Shown: positions 24,971 through 32,010 of the stretch, piece after piece | Numbering within the stretch: position 1 is the stretch's first letter | How the letters are laid out: every line of letters begins with the position of its first letter | NCBI RefSeq assembly: GCF_013155335.1 | Contig: NZ_JABJQZ010000001.1 | Location: 1,116,001 to 1,180,000, forward strand | Direction: 5' to 3' | Length of the DNA: 64,000 nucleotides | Source: Nocardioides sp. zg-1230 | Lineage (GTDB): Bacteria; Actinomycetota; Actinomycetes; Propionibacteriales; Nocardioidaceae | Program-made: the position numbers and the translations under genes | Notes under the pieces: model-generated | Told to the model about the DNA's origin: nothing | The model's input: only the letters and a program-made list of their open reading frames with translations | The model's database searches: none

Positions 24971-26190
24971 CCGACGTACCCCTCGACCTCCTCGCCTCTC
25001 TCGTGCGGGGCGCCCTCGAGCTCGAGCGCACCGACCGCGGCCTGCTGCCGCACCGGCTCCCCGCGTGGGCGCGGGCGCAGTCCGACGACCCGCAGCTCCA
25101 CCTCGTCGAGACCCAGCCCGCCGGCGTGCGCCTCGTCCTGCGCACGAGCGCCGCCCGCCTCGAGCTCGACGTGCTGCCCACCAAGCGGCGCTACGTCGGG
25201 GCGCCGGCCCGGCCCGACGGCTGGTACGACGTCCTGGTCGGCGGCGAGCTCGTCGACCGGCAGCAGGCGCCCGGTGGCAACGTGCTGGACGTCGACATGA
25301 TGACCGGCGCCAGCACCCCCACCGCCGGGGAGTCGACGACCCTCGCGATCGCGCTGCCCGCGGGCGAGAAGGACGTCGCGGTCTGGCTGCCCCACGACGA
25401 GCAGACCGAGCTCATCGCGCTCCGGGCGGACGCCCCGGTCGCGCCGGTCGCCGACGACCGCCGGCGGTGGGTGCACCACGGCAGCTCGATCAGCCACGGG
25501 TCGGTCGCGGTCCACCCGACCGAGCCGTGGCCGGTCGTCGCCGCCCGGCTCGCGGGGCTCGACCTGGTCAACCTCGGTCTCGGCGGCAGCGCGCTCCTCG
25601 ACCCGTTCGTCGCCCGCACGATCCGCGACACCCCGGCCGACGTGATCAGCCTCAAGATCGGCATCAACCTGGTCAACCAGGACCTGGTGCGCCGTCGCGC
25701 CCTCGGCCCGGCCGTCCACGGCTGGCTCGACACGATCCGCGACGGCCACCCCGAGACGCCGATCCGTCTCGTCTCGCCCGTCTTCTGCGGGATCCACGAG
25801 GCCGTCCCCGGCCCGACCGGGCCCGACATGGAGGCGCTCGCCGAGGGACGCGTGGCGTTCGTCGCCACCGGCGACCCGGAGGCCGTCGCGCGGGGTGCGC
25901 TGACCCTCGAGGTGGTGCGCGAGGTCCTCGCCGAGGTGGTCGACCGACGTGGCGACCCTCAGCTGGAGTACGTCGACGGGCTCGCGCTCTACGGCCCAGC
26001 GGACGCCGAGCGGCTGCCCCTCCCCGACAACCTGCACCCCGACTCGGCCACCCACCGGCTCATCGGCGAGCGGTTCGCGGCGCTGGGGGACTGGGACAGG
26101 GCGGACCGTCAGGCGTCGTTGGCGCAACGGAAGCCGATGTTGGCCGACGAGGACTCGGCGGTGTTCGAGGAGCGTGCGGCGACGCGGTAG
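24967..26190 (+). CDS. SGNH/GDSL-type esterase
   Basis: 407 residues. The N-terminal half is a beta-sandwich-like accessory domain; the C-terminal half has SGNH blocks in an unusual spelling: HHGSSISHGSVA (block I, nucleophile Ser), GLGGSALLDP (block II Gly), KIGINLVN (block III Asn) and DNLHPDSATH (block V Asp-His). It resembles the GDSL family acting on polysaccharide or carbohydrate esters. No signal peptide, so cytoplasmic. It is co-transcribed with the TetR gene. Its last 82 bp overlap the convergent FGE gene, and the residues after LGDWDRADR are probably a non-conserved tail. Confidence 0.83.
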   Translation: MTDVPLDLLASLVRGALELERTDRGLLPHRLPAWARAQSDDPQLHLVETQPAGVRLVLRTSAARLELDVLPTKRRYVGAPARPDGWYDVLVGGELVDRQQAPGGNVLDVDMMTGASTPTAGESTTLAIALPAGEKDVAVWLPHDEQTELIALRADAPVAPVADDRRRWVHHGSSISHGSVAVHPTEPWPVVAARLAGLDLVNLGLGGSALLDPFVARTIRDTPADVISLKIGINLVNQDLVRRRALGPAVHGWLDTIRDGHPETPIRLVSPVFCGIHEAVPGPTGPDMEALAEGRVAFVATGDPEAVARGALTLEVVREVLAEVVDRRGDPQLEYVDGLALYGPADAERLPLPDNLHPDSATHRLIGERFAALGDWDRADRQASLAQRKPMLADEDSAVFEERAATR

Positions 26191-27116
26191 CGGTTGCAGT
26201 AGCTGTCGTGGCAGAGGTAGGACCCGCCGCGCATGACCCGCGGGACCAGTCCGTCGGCCACGTCGACCGGCTCCGCCGCGATCGGGTCGACGACCGCGTC
26301 TGCGCCGGCCCGGTCGGCGTACTCGCGGGGCCGGAACGCGTCCTGGCACCACTCCCAGACGTTGCCGACGGTGTTGTGCAGGCCGTAGGCGTTGGGCTGG
26401 AACGCCGTGGCGGGCGCGGTCGTGAGGTGGCCGTCCTCGAGCGTGTTGTGGCGGGGGAAGTCGCCCTGCCAGATGTTGCAGCGCCACCGGCCGCCGTGGG
26501 TGAGCTCGTCGCCCCACGGGTAGCGCGCGCGGTCGAGGCCGCCGCGGGCCGCGTGCTCCCACTCGGCCTCGGTCGGCAGGCGCTTGCCGGCCCACCGGGC
26601 GTACGCCTGGGCGTCGCGCCAGGAGACGTGGACGACGGGGTGGTTCTGCAGGTCGCCGATGTCCGAGAGCGGGCCGGCCGGGTGGCGCCAGTCGGCGCCG
26701 CGCACGGCCAGCCACCACGGCACGTCGGACACCCGCTGGAGCACGTCCGCCGGAGCCGCCTGCACGGCGAGGTGGAACACCGCGGACACGCCGTCGCGCT
26801 CGGCCTCGGTCACGTGGCCCGTCGCCTTCACGAAGGCGGCGAACTGCGCGTTGGTCACGGCCTTGGCGTCGATCAGGTACGACGACAGGCTGACCGAGTG
26901 CACGGGTCGCTCGCCGTCTGCCGCGTAGCCGTCGCCGTGGCTGTCGCCCATCCAGAACGTGCCTGCCGGGATCCGGACCTGGCCGCGGGTGCTCCGCTCG
27001 CCGGTCGGGACGGACGCCTGCGACGGCTCGGGCTCGGGCTCGTTCCGGGCGGCGGCCGGGGCGCAGCAGGAGTCGCCGTGGCGCTCGGCGTCGCGCCGCA
27101 ACGTGTCGTCCCCCAT
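26109..27116 (-). CDS. Formylglycine-generating enzyme
   Basis: 335 residues, the usual FGE length. Landmarks: IPAGTFWMGDSHGDGYAADGE, HPVVHVSWRDAQAYARWAGKRLPTEAEWEHAARGG, NVWEWCQD and RGGSYLCHDSYCNRYR. The active-site pair Cys302/Cys307 has the five-residue spacing of the copper-binding cysteines of Streptomyces coelicolor FGE (272/277). The enzyme oxidises the cysteine of a CxPxR motif in sulfatases to formylglycine. No sulfatase gene is in the window. The gene starts 22 bp from the divergent agmatinase-like gene and its 3' end overlaps the SGNH hydrolase. Confidence 0.92.
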   Translation of the reverse strand: MGDDTLRRDAERHGDSCCAPAAARNEPEPEPSQASVPTGERSTRGQVRIPAGTFWMGDSHGDGYAADGERPVHSVSLSSYLIDAKAVTNAQFAAFVKATGHVTEAERDGVSAVFHLAVQAAPADVLQRVSDVPWWLAVRGADWRHPAGPLSDIGDLQNHPVVHVSWRDAQAYARWAGKRLPTEAEWEHAARGGLDRARYPWGDELTHGGRWRCNIWQGDFPRHNTLEDGHLTTAPATAFQPNAYGLHNTVGNVWEWCQDAFRPREYADRAGADAVVDPIAAEPVDVADGLVPRVMRGGSYLCHDSYCNRYRVAARSSNTAESSSANIGFRCANDA

Positions 27117-27122
27117 CGGGCC

Positions 27123-27132
27123 AGCCTAGAGT
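27123..27132. promoter_or_regulatory. Overlapping back-to-back -10 boxes of two leaderless genes
   Basis: On the plus strand TAGAGT (27127-27132) is 6 bp before the ATG at 27139. On the minus strand TAGGCT (27128-27123) is 6 bp before the ATG at 27116. The hexamers share two base pairs, so each -35 region falls inside the other gene and the two promoters can hardly be used at once. Confidence 0.6.
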
Positions 27133-27138
27133 CTCCCC

Positions 27139-28149
27139 ATGGCTCGCTACGGCGCCCAGTTCGGGCCTGACATCACGTTCCTCGGCGTCCCGCCCTGCGA
27201 CCTCGACGACGAGGCGACCTACGCCGGTGCCGACGTCGTGGTCGTCGGCGCACCCTTCGACGGAGGTACGTCGCACCGGCCGGGCACGCGGTTCGGCCCG
27301 CAGGCCATCCGGATGACCGACTACCTGCCCCACGACGGCTCCCGGCCCTCGCTGGCGCTGCGCACCGACGCGCTGCAGGACCTGAGGGTCGTCGACGCCG
27401 GCGACGTCGAGCTCCCGCCCGGCGACATCGAGACCACACTCGGCCGGCTCGAGGCGGCCGTCGAGAAGGTCGCTCGCGCGGGCGCGATCCCGGTCGTCCT
27501 CGGCGGCGACCACTCGATCGCCTACCCCGACGCCAAGGGCGTGGCCAACGTCCTCGGCCACGGTCGGGTGTCGATGATCCACTTCGACGCGCACGCCGAC
27601 ACCGGCGACATCGAGTTCGGGTCGCTCTGGGGGCACGGTCAGCCGATGCGCCGGCTCATCGAGTCGGGGGCGCTGCGCGGCGACCGCTTCCTCCAGGTGG
27701 GGCTCCGCGGCTACTGGCCCGGGCCCGAGACCCTCGACTGGATGGCCGCGGAGAACATGCGGTCCTACGAGATGACCGAGATCGTCCACCGCGGGCTCAC
27801 CGACTGCCTCACCGAGGCCTTCACCATCGCGACCGACGAGTGCGAGGGCGTCTTCCTCTCCGTCGACATCGACGTCTGCGACCCCGGCCACGCGCCCGGG
27901 ACCGGGACGCCGGAGCCCGGCGGGCTGTCGGCGCGCGAGCTGCTCGACTCCGTACGCCGGATCTGCCTCGAGCTGCCCGTCGTCGGGATCGACGTGGTGG
28001 AGGTCAGCCCGCCCTACGACCACGCCGACATCACCGCGGCCCTCGCCAACCGTGTGGTCCTCGAGGCGTTGTCCGCGATCGCCCGCAAGCGCCGCGACGA
28101 GCGCGACGGCACCACCTGGGACCCGGCGCGGCCGCTCCTGGACCGCTGA
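27139..28149 (+). CDS. Ureohydrolase, agmatinase/guanidino-acid hydrolase family
   Basis: 336 residues. All binuclear manganese motifs are present: GGDHSI, FDAHADT and SVDIDVCDPGHAPGTGTPEPGG. The family (PF00491) splits a guanidino group to urea and an amine; substrates in different subgroups include agmatine, guanidinobutyrate, guanidinopropionate and proclavaminate. The N-terminal FLGVPPCDLDDE and a clear PGTRFGPQAIR fit the agmatinase/guanidinobutyrase branch. No polyamine genes are adjacent, so the substrate is open. Leaderless start by promoter spacing. Confidence 0.88.
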   Translation: MARYGAQFGPDITFLGVPPCDLDDEATYAGADVVVVGAPFDGGTSHRPGTRFGPQAIRMTDYLPHDGSRPSLALRTDALQDLRVVDAGDVELPPGDIETTLGRLEAAVEKVARAGAIPVVLGGDHSIAYPDAKGVANVLGHGRVSMIHFDAHADTGDIEFGSLWGHGQPMRRLIESGALRGDRFLQVGLRGYWPGPETLDWMAAENMRSYEMTEIVHRGLTDCLTEAFTIATDECEGVFLSVDIDVCDPGHAPGTGTPEPGGLSARELLDSVRRICLELPVVGIDVVEVSPPYDHADITAALANRVVLEALSAIARKRRDERDGTTWDPARPLLDR

Positions 28150-28247
28150 GCGCAACGACCGTCCCGAAGGACGGGGGTCCTTGGACCTAGCGGCAACGCC
28201 TCGAGGCGCGGATGCTGGAGGGAAACCCTCGAGTCCAGGAGGTCCCG

Positions 28248-28418
28248 ATGTACACCCAGCACGACTGGTCACCGACGTTGGCCGCGCTCTTCTTCCTCGC
28301 CCTGGCGATCCTGTTCGTCGTCGGCATGGGACTGTTCCTCCTCGGCGCCAACCGCGAGCAGCGCGGATTCACCGCCCGCCACGCGCACGGCGACAAGCAC
28401 GGCCCCCTCCCGCACTGA
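28248..28418 (+). CDS. Small single-pass membrane protein
   Basis: 56 residues with one strong hydrophobic helix (LAALFFLALAILFVVGMGLF) and a His-rich polar tail (ARHAHGDKHGPLPH). CCAGGAGGTCCCG before the ATG is a good ribosome site. Function unknown. Confidence 0.55.
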   Translation: MYTQHDWSPTLAALFFLALAILFVVGMGLFLLGANREQRGFTARHAHGDKHGPLPH

Positions 28419-28421
28419 CCA

Positions 28422-28494
28422 ACGTAGGCAGTTCAGGGCGCGCGACGCCGTGCCCCCGCGTGAGCGCGCGCCGACGCGGGCGAACTGCCTACGT
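28422..28494. terminator. Long-arm inverted repeat between convergent genes
   Basis: ACGTAGGCAGTTC (28422-28434) pairs perfectly with GAACTGCCTACGT (28482-28494) across a 47-base GC-rich loop. The right arm touches the stop codon of the nucleoside hydrolase gene. It could terminate both transcripts, or be a copy of a dispersed palindrome. Confidence 0.5.
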
Positions 28495-29321
28495 CAGTGG
28501 GCCAGCAGGGTCTCGACGTACGCGGTGGCGACCGCAGGCGCGTCGACCTCGACCACGACGTCCAGCGATCGGCCGTCGTCCGTCCGGGTGAGGTGGCCTC
28601 CGACCTGCCCCATCCGGTGCGGCTCGACCCGGAACAGGTGCGGGTGGGTCAGCAGCACGAGCGCCCCGGCGTCGCCGACCAGGTGGGCCCGGCGCGCGGC
28701 CAGCAGGTCTCCGGCGAGGCGCGCGGCGGGGCGGCCCGACGACCGCAGCCGCGCGACGTCGGCCGGCGCGACCGACACCTGCTCGAAGACGTCGGCGACG
28801 TAGAGGGTGGCCGCACTCCTGCCGGCCAGGACGTGCGCGGTCGCGATCGGGTCGTGGCCCGCGTTGAGCTCGGGCGGTTCCTCGGTGCGCAGCTCGCCGG
28901 CGACCAGGACGACGTCGGTCGCCGCGCCCGCCAGCTCGGCGACGTTGGTGAGCGGCGCCAGCCCGACCAGCGTGACCGGACCACCAGCGGCCACGTCGCG
29001 CAGCACGGACCCCGGGTCGTCGTACGACCGCTCGGGCGCAGCCGGCAGGCCCACACCACCCAGCCCATCGGGGCCGTGATCGCTCGGACCGGTTCGCGGT
29101 CCGGCCCCGGCGAGCGTGTGCGTGGCCCCGACCGCGACCGGTACGTCGTCCGCGCCCGCGCACGCCAGGACCGCTGCCGAGCTGCGTGCCGCCGCGTCCG
29201 CCGGCACGTTCCCGACCACGGTGGTGACCCCGCACAGCACGAGGGACGGGCTCGCGACGGCGTACAGGATCGCGAGCGCGTCGTCGATCCCGGTGTCGAC
29301 GTCGAGGACGACCCGTCTCAC
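28494..29321 (-). CDS. Inosine/uridine-preferring nucleoside hydrolase family protein
   Basis: 275 residues from a GTG giving the family N-terminus VRRVVLDVDTGIDDALAILYA. The DxDxxxDD calcium-binding motif (DVDTGIDD) and the late HDPIATAHVL motif (calcium ligand Asp) are present, so the N-ribosyl hydrolase site looks intact. Somewhat shorter than the usual 310 residues. It would release the base from purine or pyrimidine ribosides; the preference cannot be predicted. Lies 19 bp downstream of the hydrolase gene at 29341, in the same direction. Confidence 0.85.
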   Translation of the reverse strand: MRRVVLDVDTGIDDALAILYAVASPSLVLCGVTTVVGNVPADAAARSSAAVLACAGADDVPVAVGATHTLAGAGPRTGPSDHGPDGLGGVGLPAAPERSYDDPGSVLRDVAAGGPVTLVGLAPLTNVAELAGAATDVVLVAGELRTEEPPELNAGHDPIATAHVLAGRSAATLYVADVFEQVSVAPADVARLRSSGRPAARLAGDLLAARRAHLVGDAGALVLLTHPHLFRVEPHRMGQVGGHLTRTDDGRSLDVVVEVDAPAVATAYVETLLAH

Positions 29322-29340
29322 GCTCCCACGGTAGACGCCG

Positions 29341-29976
29341 TCAGCCGGCCAGCGTGGCGTCGATCCAGTCGCCGAGCTGGTGGACCGCGTCGGGGGTGAG
29401 CTGGTGACCGCCGGGCCCGCGGTGGGCGACGGTGGAGGCTCCCGACTCCGACAGCAGGTAGTGCCAGGTGCGGTCGAGCAGCTCGCGCGGGATGACGTGG
29501 TCGGCGTCGCCCTGGGCGACGAGCACCGGCAGGTGGGACAGCCGGCCGGGGGTGGTCGCCAGGCCAGCCTCGAAGGGCAGCGTGCCGTAGAGGATCGCGG
29601 CCCCGGCGAAGCGCTCAGGGTCGTCGAGCACGAGGCCGCCGGCGAAGGCGGCGCCACCGCTGAAGCCTACGAGGAGCACCGGACGGCCGGCGGGCGCGAC
29701 CTCGTCGAGCCACGTCCGGAACCAGTCCATCGTGTCGCGGAGCGACTCCTCGACGGGGCGGCCGATGCCGCGGTTGGCGAACCATGCGTAGCCCCCGCCC
29801 TCGGCGATCGGCGCCCGCACAGCGGCGTACGCCGGCCCGGCCGGCAGGTGGGCGGCGAGGCCCAGGATCTGCGTCTCGTCGGAGCCGCGGCCGTGCAGCA
29901 GCACGACCAGCGGCGCTGCCGGGTCGGCGGAGCCGTGCGTGGCCACCACCGGAGGAGCGAAGGCAGCCGGGCTCAT
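29341..29976 (-). CDS. Alpha/beta hydrolase, phospholipase/carboxylesterase type
   Basis: 211 residues from the ATG at 29976. Seen: LVVLLHGRGSDE oxyanion region, VGFSGGAAF nucleophile elbow, AQGDADHVIP with the catalytic Asp, and GPGGHQLTP with the catalytic His. It belongs to the short carboxylesterase group (PF02230) that acts on small esters. Start overlaps the VOC-family gene stop (ATGA), so the two form an operon controlled by the divergent MarR regulator. Confidence 0.88.
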   Translation of the reverse strand: MSPAAFAPPVVATHGSADPAAPLVVLLHGRGSDETQILGLAAHLPAGPAYAAVRAPIAEGGGYAWFANRGIGRPVEESLRDTMDWFRTWLDEVAPAGRPVLLVGFSGGAAFAGGLVLDDPERFAGAAILYGTLPFEAGLATTPGRLSHLPVLVAQGDADHVIPRELLDRTWHYLLSESGASTVAHRGPGGHQLTPDAVHQLGDWIDATLAG

Positions 29977-30491
29977 CGGGCGTCCTCCGCGGCGAGCGGG
30001 ACCAGCTCGCCGGCGGTGCGGACCCCGCCCCATCGGCGTACGTCGCCGGCGAGGTCGAGCCGCTCGACGGGTGCGGCGTCGGCGTAGGAGCCCCACTCGG
30101 CCCGGGGCAGCATCCACATGACCTCGAACTCATTGCCGTCGGGGTCCTTGCCGTAGACGCTCTTGGTCGCGCCGTGGCTCGACTCACCGGTGTAGGCGTC
30201 GAGCTCGGCGAGCGTGACGCGGGCCTGCTCGAGCTCGTCGACGGTGTCGACCTGCCAGGCGAGGTGGTAGAGGCCCAGTGCTCGGCGGGGGCGCGGCGGC
30301 TGGGCGCCGACCCCGAACAGGCCGAGGTCGTGGTGGTTGCCCGAACGGGGCAGCCGCAGGAAGGCGGCGTGGGCCCGGGGCTCGCGTGCCATGACCTTCA
30401 TGCCGAACGCCTGTGAGTAGAACGCGATGCTCTGCTCGAGGTCGGACACGTAGAGGACGGCGTGGTTGAGGCGGACGGCGTTGACGGTCAT
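29973..30491 (-). CDS. VOC-family protein (glyoxalase/ring-cleavage dioxygenase fold)
   Basis: 172 residues. Two betaalphabetabetabeta modules: LNHAVLYVSDLEQSIAFYSQAFGMKV with a metal-type His, then LYHLAWQVDTVDEL, and KSVYGKDPDGNEFEVMW with the C-terminal Glu. It resembles catechol-2,3-dioxygenase-like or glyoxalase proteins. With an esterase in the same operon and a MarR repressor opposite, this looks like an inducible detoxification unit, perhaps for quinones or aromatic compounds. The real reaction is unknown. Confidence 0.85.
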   Translation of the reverse strand: MTVNAVRLNHAVLYVSDLEQSIAFYSQAFGMKVMAREPRAHAAFLRLPRSGNHHDLGLFGVGAQPPRPRRALGLYHLAWQVDTVDELEQARVTLAELDAYTGESSHGATKSVYGKDPDGNEFEVMWMLPRAEWGSYADAAPVERLDLAGDVRRWGGVRTAGELVPLAAEDAR

Positions 30492-30516
30492 GGGTGCTCC
30501 CGGTCGGAGATCGATT

Positions 30517-30573
30517 GTTGCTTCAAGTAACGCTCTCCGAGCGTTGGTTGTTCCATCAAGTAATGGTTAGGCT
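30517..30573. promoter_or_regulatory. MarR operators and leaderless promoter
   Basis: Two related sites lie between the divergent genes: GTTGCTTCAAGTAAC (30517-30531, almost palindromic) and TTCCATCAAGTAA (30551-30563). The second overlaps the core promoter of the MarR gene, whose -10 box TAGGCT (30568-30573) is 7 bp before the ATG. This suits repression of both directions by MarR. Confidence 0.65.
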
Positions 30574-30580
30574 GGGGATC

Positions 30581-31081
30581 ATGGAGACGCAGTGGCTCGA
30601 CCCCACCGAGCGCGAGGCCTGGCTGCGACTGATCGCGGTCGCCGAGCTGCTCCCGGGGGTGCTCGACCACCAGCTGCGCAGCGACTCCGGGCTCACCCAC
30701 TTCGAGTACCTCGTGCTCGCGATGCTGTCGGAGGCCCCCGAGCGCACCCTGCGCATGACGGGCCTGGCCCAGCGCACCAACGCCACGCTGCCGCGCCTCT
30801 CCCACGTCGTACGACGCCTCGAGGACCGCGGGCTCGTCGAGCGGTTCCCCTGCCCGGAGGACGGCCGCGCCACCAACGCCCGGCTGACGACCGCCGGGTG
30901 GGACACGGTGGTGGCCGCGGCCCCGGGGCACGTCGACACCGTCCGGCGCAGCGTGCTCGACCCGCTCACCCCCGAGCAGGTCGGCCAGCTCAAGGAGATC
31001 GGCGACGCGCTCCTGTCCCGCCTCGACCCCGACGGGCGGATGACCGTCCTCTACGACCCCGAACGGGCCGAGCAGGTCTGA
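30581..31081 (+). CDS. MarR-family transcriptional regulator
   Basis: 166 residues. Winged helix: LTHFEYLVLAMLSEAPERTLRMTGLAQRTNATLPRLSHVVRRLEDRGLVERFPCPEDGRATNARLT, with the usual wing Asp-Arg. It most likely represses the divergent VOC/hydrolase operon and itself through the two TCAAGTAA-type sites. The start at 30581 is fixed by the TAGGCT promoter spacing and METQWLDPTE, typical for the family. Confidence 0.92.
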   Translation: METQWLDPTEREAWLRLIAVAELLPGVLDHQLRSDSGLTHFEYLVLAMLSEAPERTLRMTGLAQRTNATLPRLSHVVRRLEDRGLVERFPCPEDGRATNARLTTAGWDTVVAAAPGHVDTVRRSVLDPLTPEQVGQLKEIGDALLSRLDPDGRMTVLYDPERAEQV

Positions 31082-31087
31082 CTGCTT

Positions 31088-31627
31088 TCAGACGCCGAGC
31101 CCGAGCAGCCCCAGCGGCTCGGTCATCTCGGTCTCCTCGTAGACGAAGTGCGACTCGAGGTCGGTCCGCAGCTCGTCGACGGCCTCGACCAGCTCCCCGA
31201 CCCGCGTGGGATCGGCGCGCACGGCGATCGCGAGGTCGTCGACCCGCTCGAGGTGGGCGTGCACGACGAGGTGTTCCTCGGCCAGTCGCTTCGCGACCGG
31301 GGCGTAGGCCGCCATCGTGGCGACCGCGGGGAACAGGTTCTGGTCCTCGATCGTGTGGTGCATGGTCAGGAAGCGGCACACCTGGCCGCACAGCCCGGCG
31401 ACCTGCTGGGCCGTGAGCGACGGCGCCAGCGCGTGCACCCCGGACCGTACGGCGTCCACGTCGCCCGCCCCGTCGCGCAACGACTCCACCGCCCGGGTCA
31501 GGGTCTCGAGATCGTGCCGGAAGTGGTCGTGGATCATCCGCAGGTGCTCGCCGGCCCCGCGCTGCCGCGGCGTCAGCTCGACCGAGCCCGCCACACGCGG
31601 GCGGGTGGCGTCGTCGATGGGTGGCAC
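31088..31627 (-). CDS. Hemerythrin-like domain protein
   Basis: 179 residues starting at a GTG 7 bp behind TAGGCT. Iron-ligand type residues: MIHDHFRHDL, MHHTIEDQNLFPAV, EEHLVVHAHLER and FVYEETEM, in the order of the HHE cation-binding domain. Longer upstream frames run into a terminator and a tRNA and are not credible. It may sense or buffer oxygen, NO or iron. Convergent with the MarR gene, stops 6 bp apart. Confidence 0.85.
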   Translation of the reverse strand: MPPIDDATRPRVAGSVELTPRQRGAGEHLRMIHDHFRHDLETLTRAVESLRDGAGDVDAVRSGVHALAPSLTAQQVAGLCGQVCRFLTMHHTIEDQNLFPAVATMAAYAPVAKRLAEEHLVVHAHLERVDDLAIAVRADPTRVGELVEAVDELRTDLESHFVYEETEMTEPLGLLGLGV

Positions 31628-31634
31628 GGGGTCG

Positions 31635-31640
31635 AGCCTA
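31635..31640 (-). promoter_or_regulatory. -10 box of leaderless hemerythrin gene
   Basis: TAGGCT on the minus strand lies 7 bp before the GTG at 31627, with no ribosome site between; this decides the start. Confidence 0.5.
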
Positions 31641-31679
31641 GGTCCCGGCGGGGAGACCAGGTGCCCGCACATGCAGAAC

Positions 31680-31722
31680 GAGAAAGACCCACCGGGATGA
31701 AGCGTTCCGGTGGGTCTTTCTC
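31680..31722 (-). terminator. Strong intrinsic terminator downstream of tRNA-Arg
   Basis: Perfect 16-bp arms (31680-31695 and 31707-31722) with an 11-base loop. Both arms end in AAAGA/TCTTTC-type runs, giving A-rich and T-rich flanks on either strand. It is 14 bp past the tRNA 3' end. Confidence 0.85.
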
Positions 31723-31736
31723 GCTGAATCTCGCTG

Positions 31737-31809
31737 CGCGCCTGTAGGGATTCGAACCCCAAACCTTCTGATCCGTAGTCAGATGCTCTATCCGTTGAGC
31801 TACAGGCGC
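31737..31809 (-). tRNA. tRNA-Arg (anticodon ACG)
   Basis: The minus strand folds into a full cloverleaf: acceptor GCGCCTG/CAGGCGC, D arm GCTC..GAGC, anticodon stem TCTGA/TCAGA with loop CTACGGA (anticodon ACG), and T arm with TTCGAAT. CCA is not encoded. Confidence 0.95.
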
Positions 31810-32010
31810 TCGTCCGTGCTGCCGAGCGGCTGCGAGGACTGGTCGAGAATAGCCGACCCTGCTCGGCGGACGAAATCAGGGGGAGCGACACAGGACCTTT
31901 GCCGGAGGTCATCAGGACCCTCGGTCCGCTCCGCCGCGCCGAACCGGTGCCCTAGGGTGCCTAGCACCCGCACCGCGGCGAGGCACCGCCGCACGACGAG
32001 AGGCAGCGCG

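Noticed and set aside
24877..28272. Long minus-strand open frame across the TetR, SGNH, FGE and agmatinase-like region
   Set aside because: It crosses several well-supported genes on both strands and has low-complexity composition; only the FGE part in a different frame is real.
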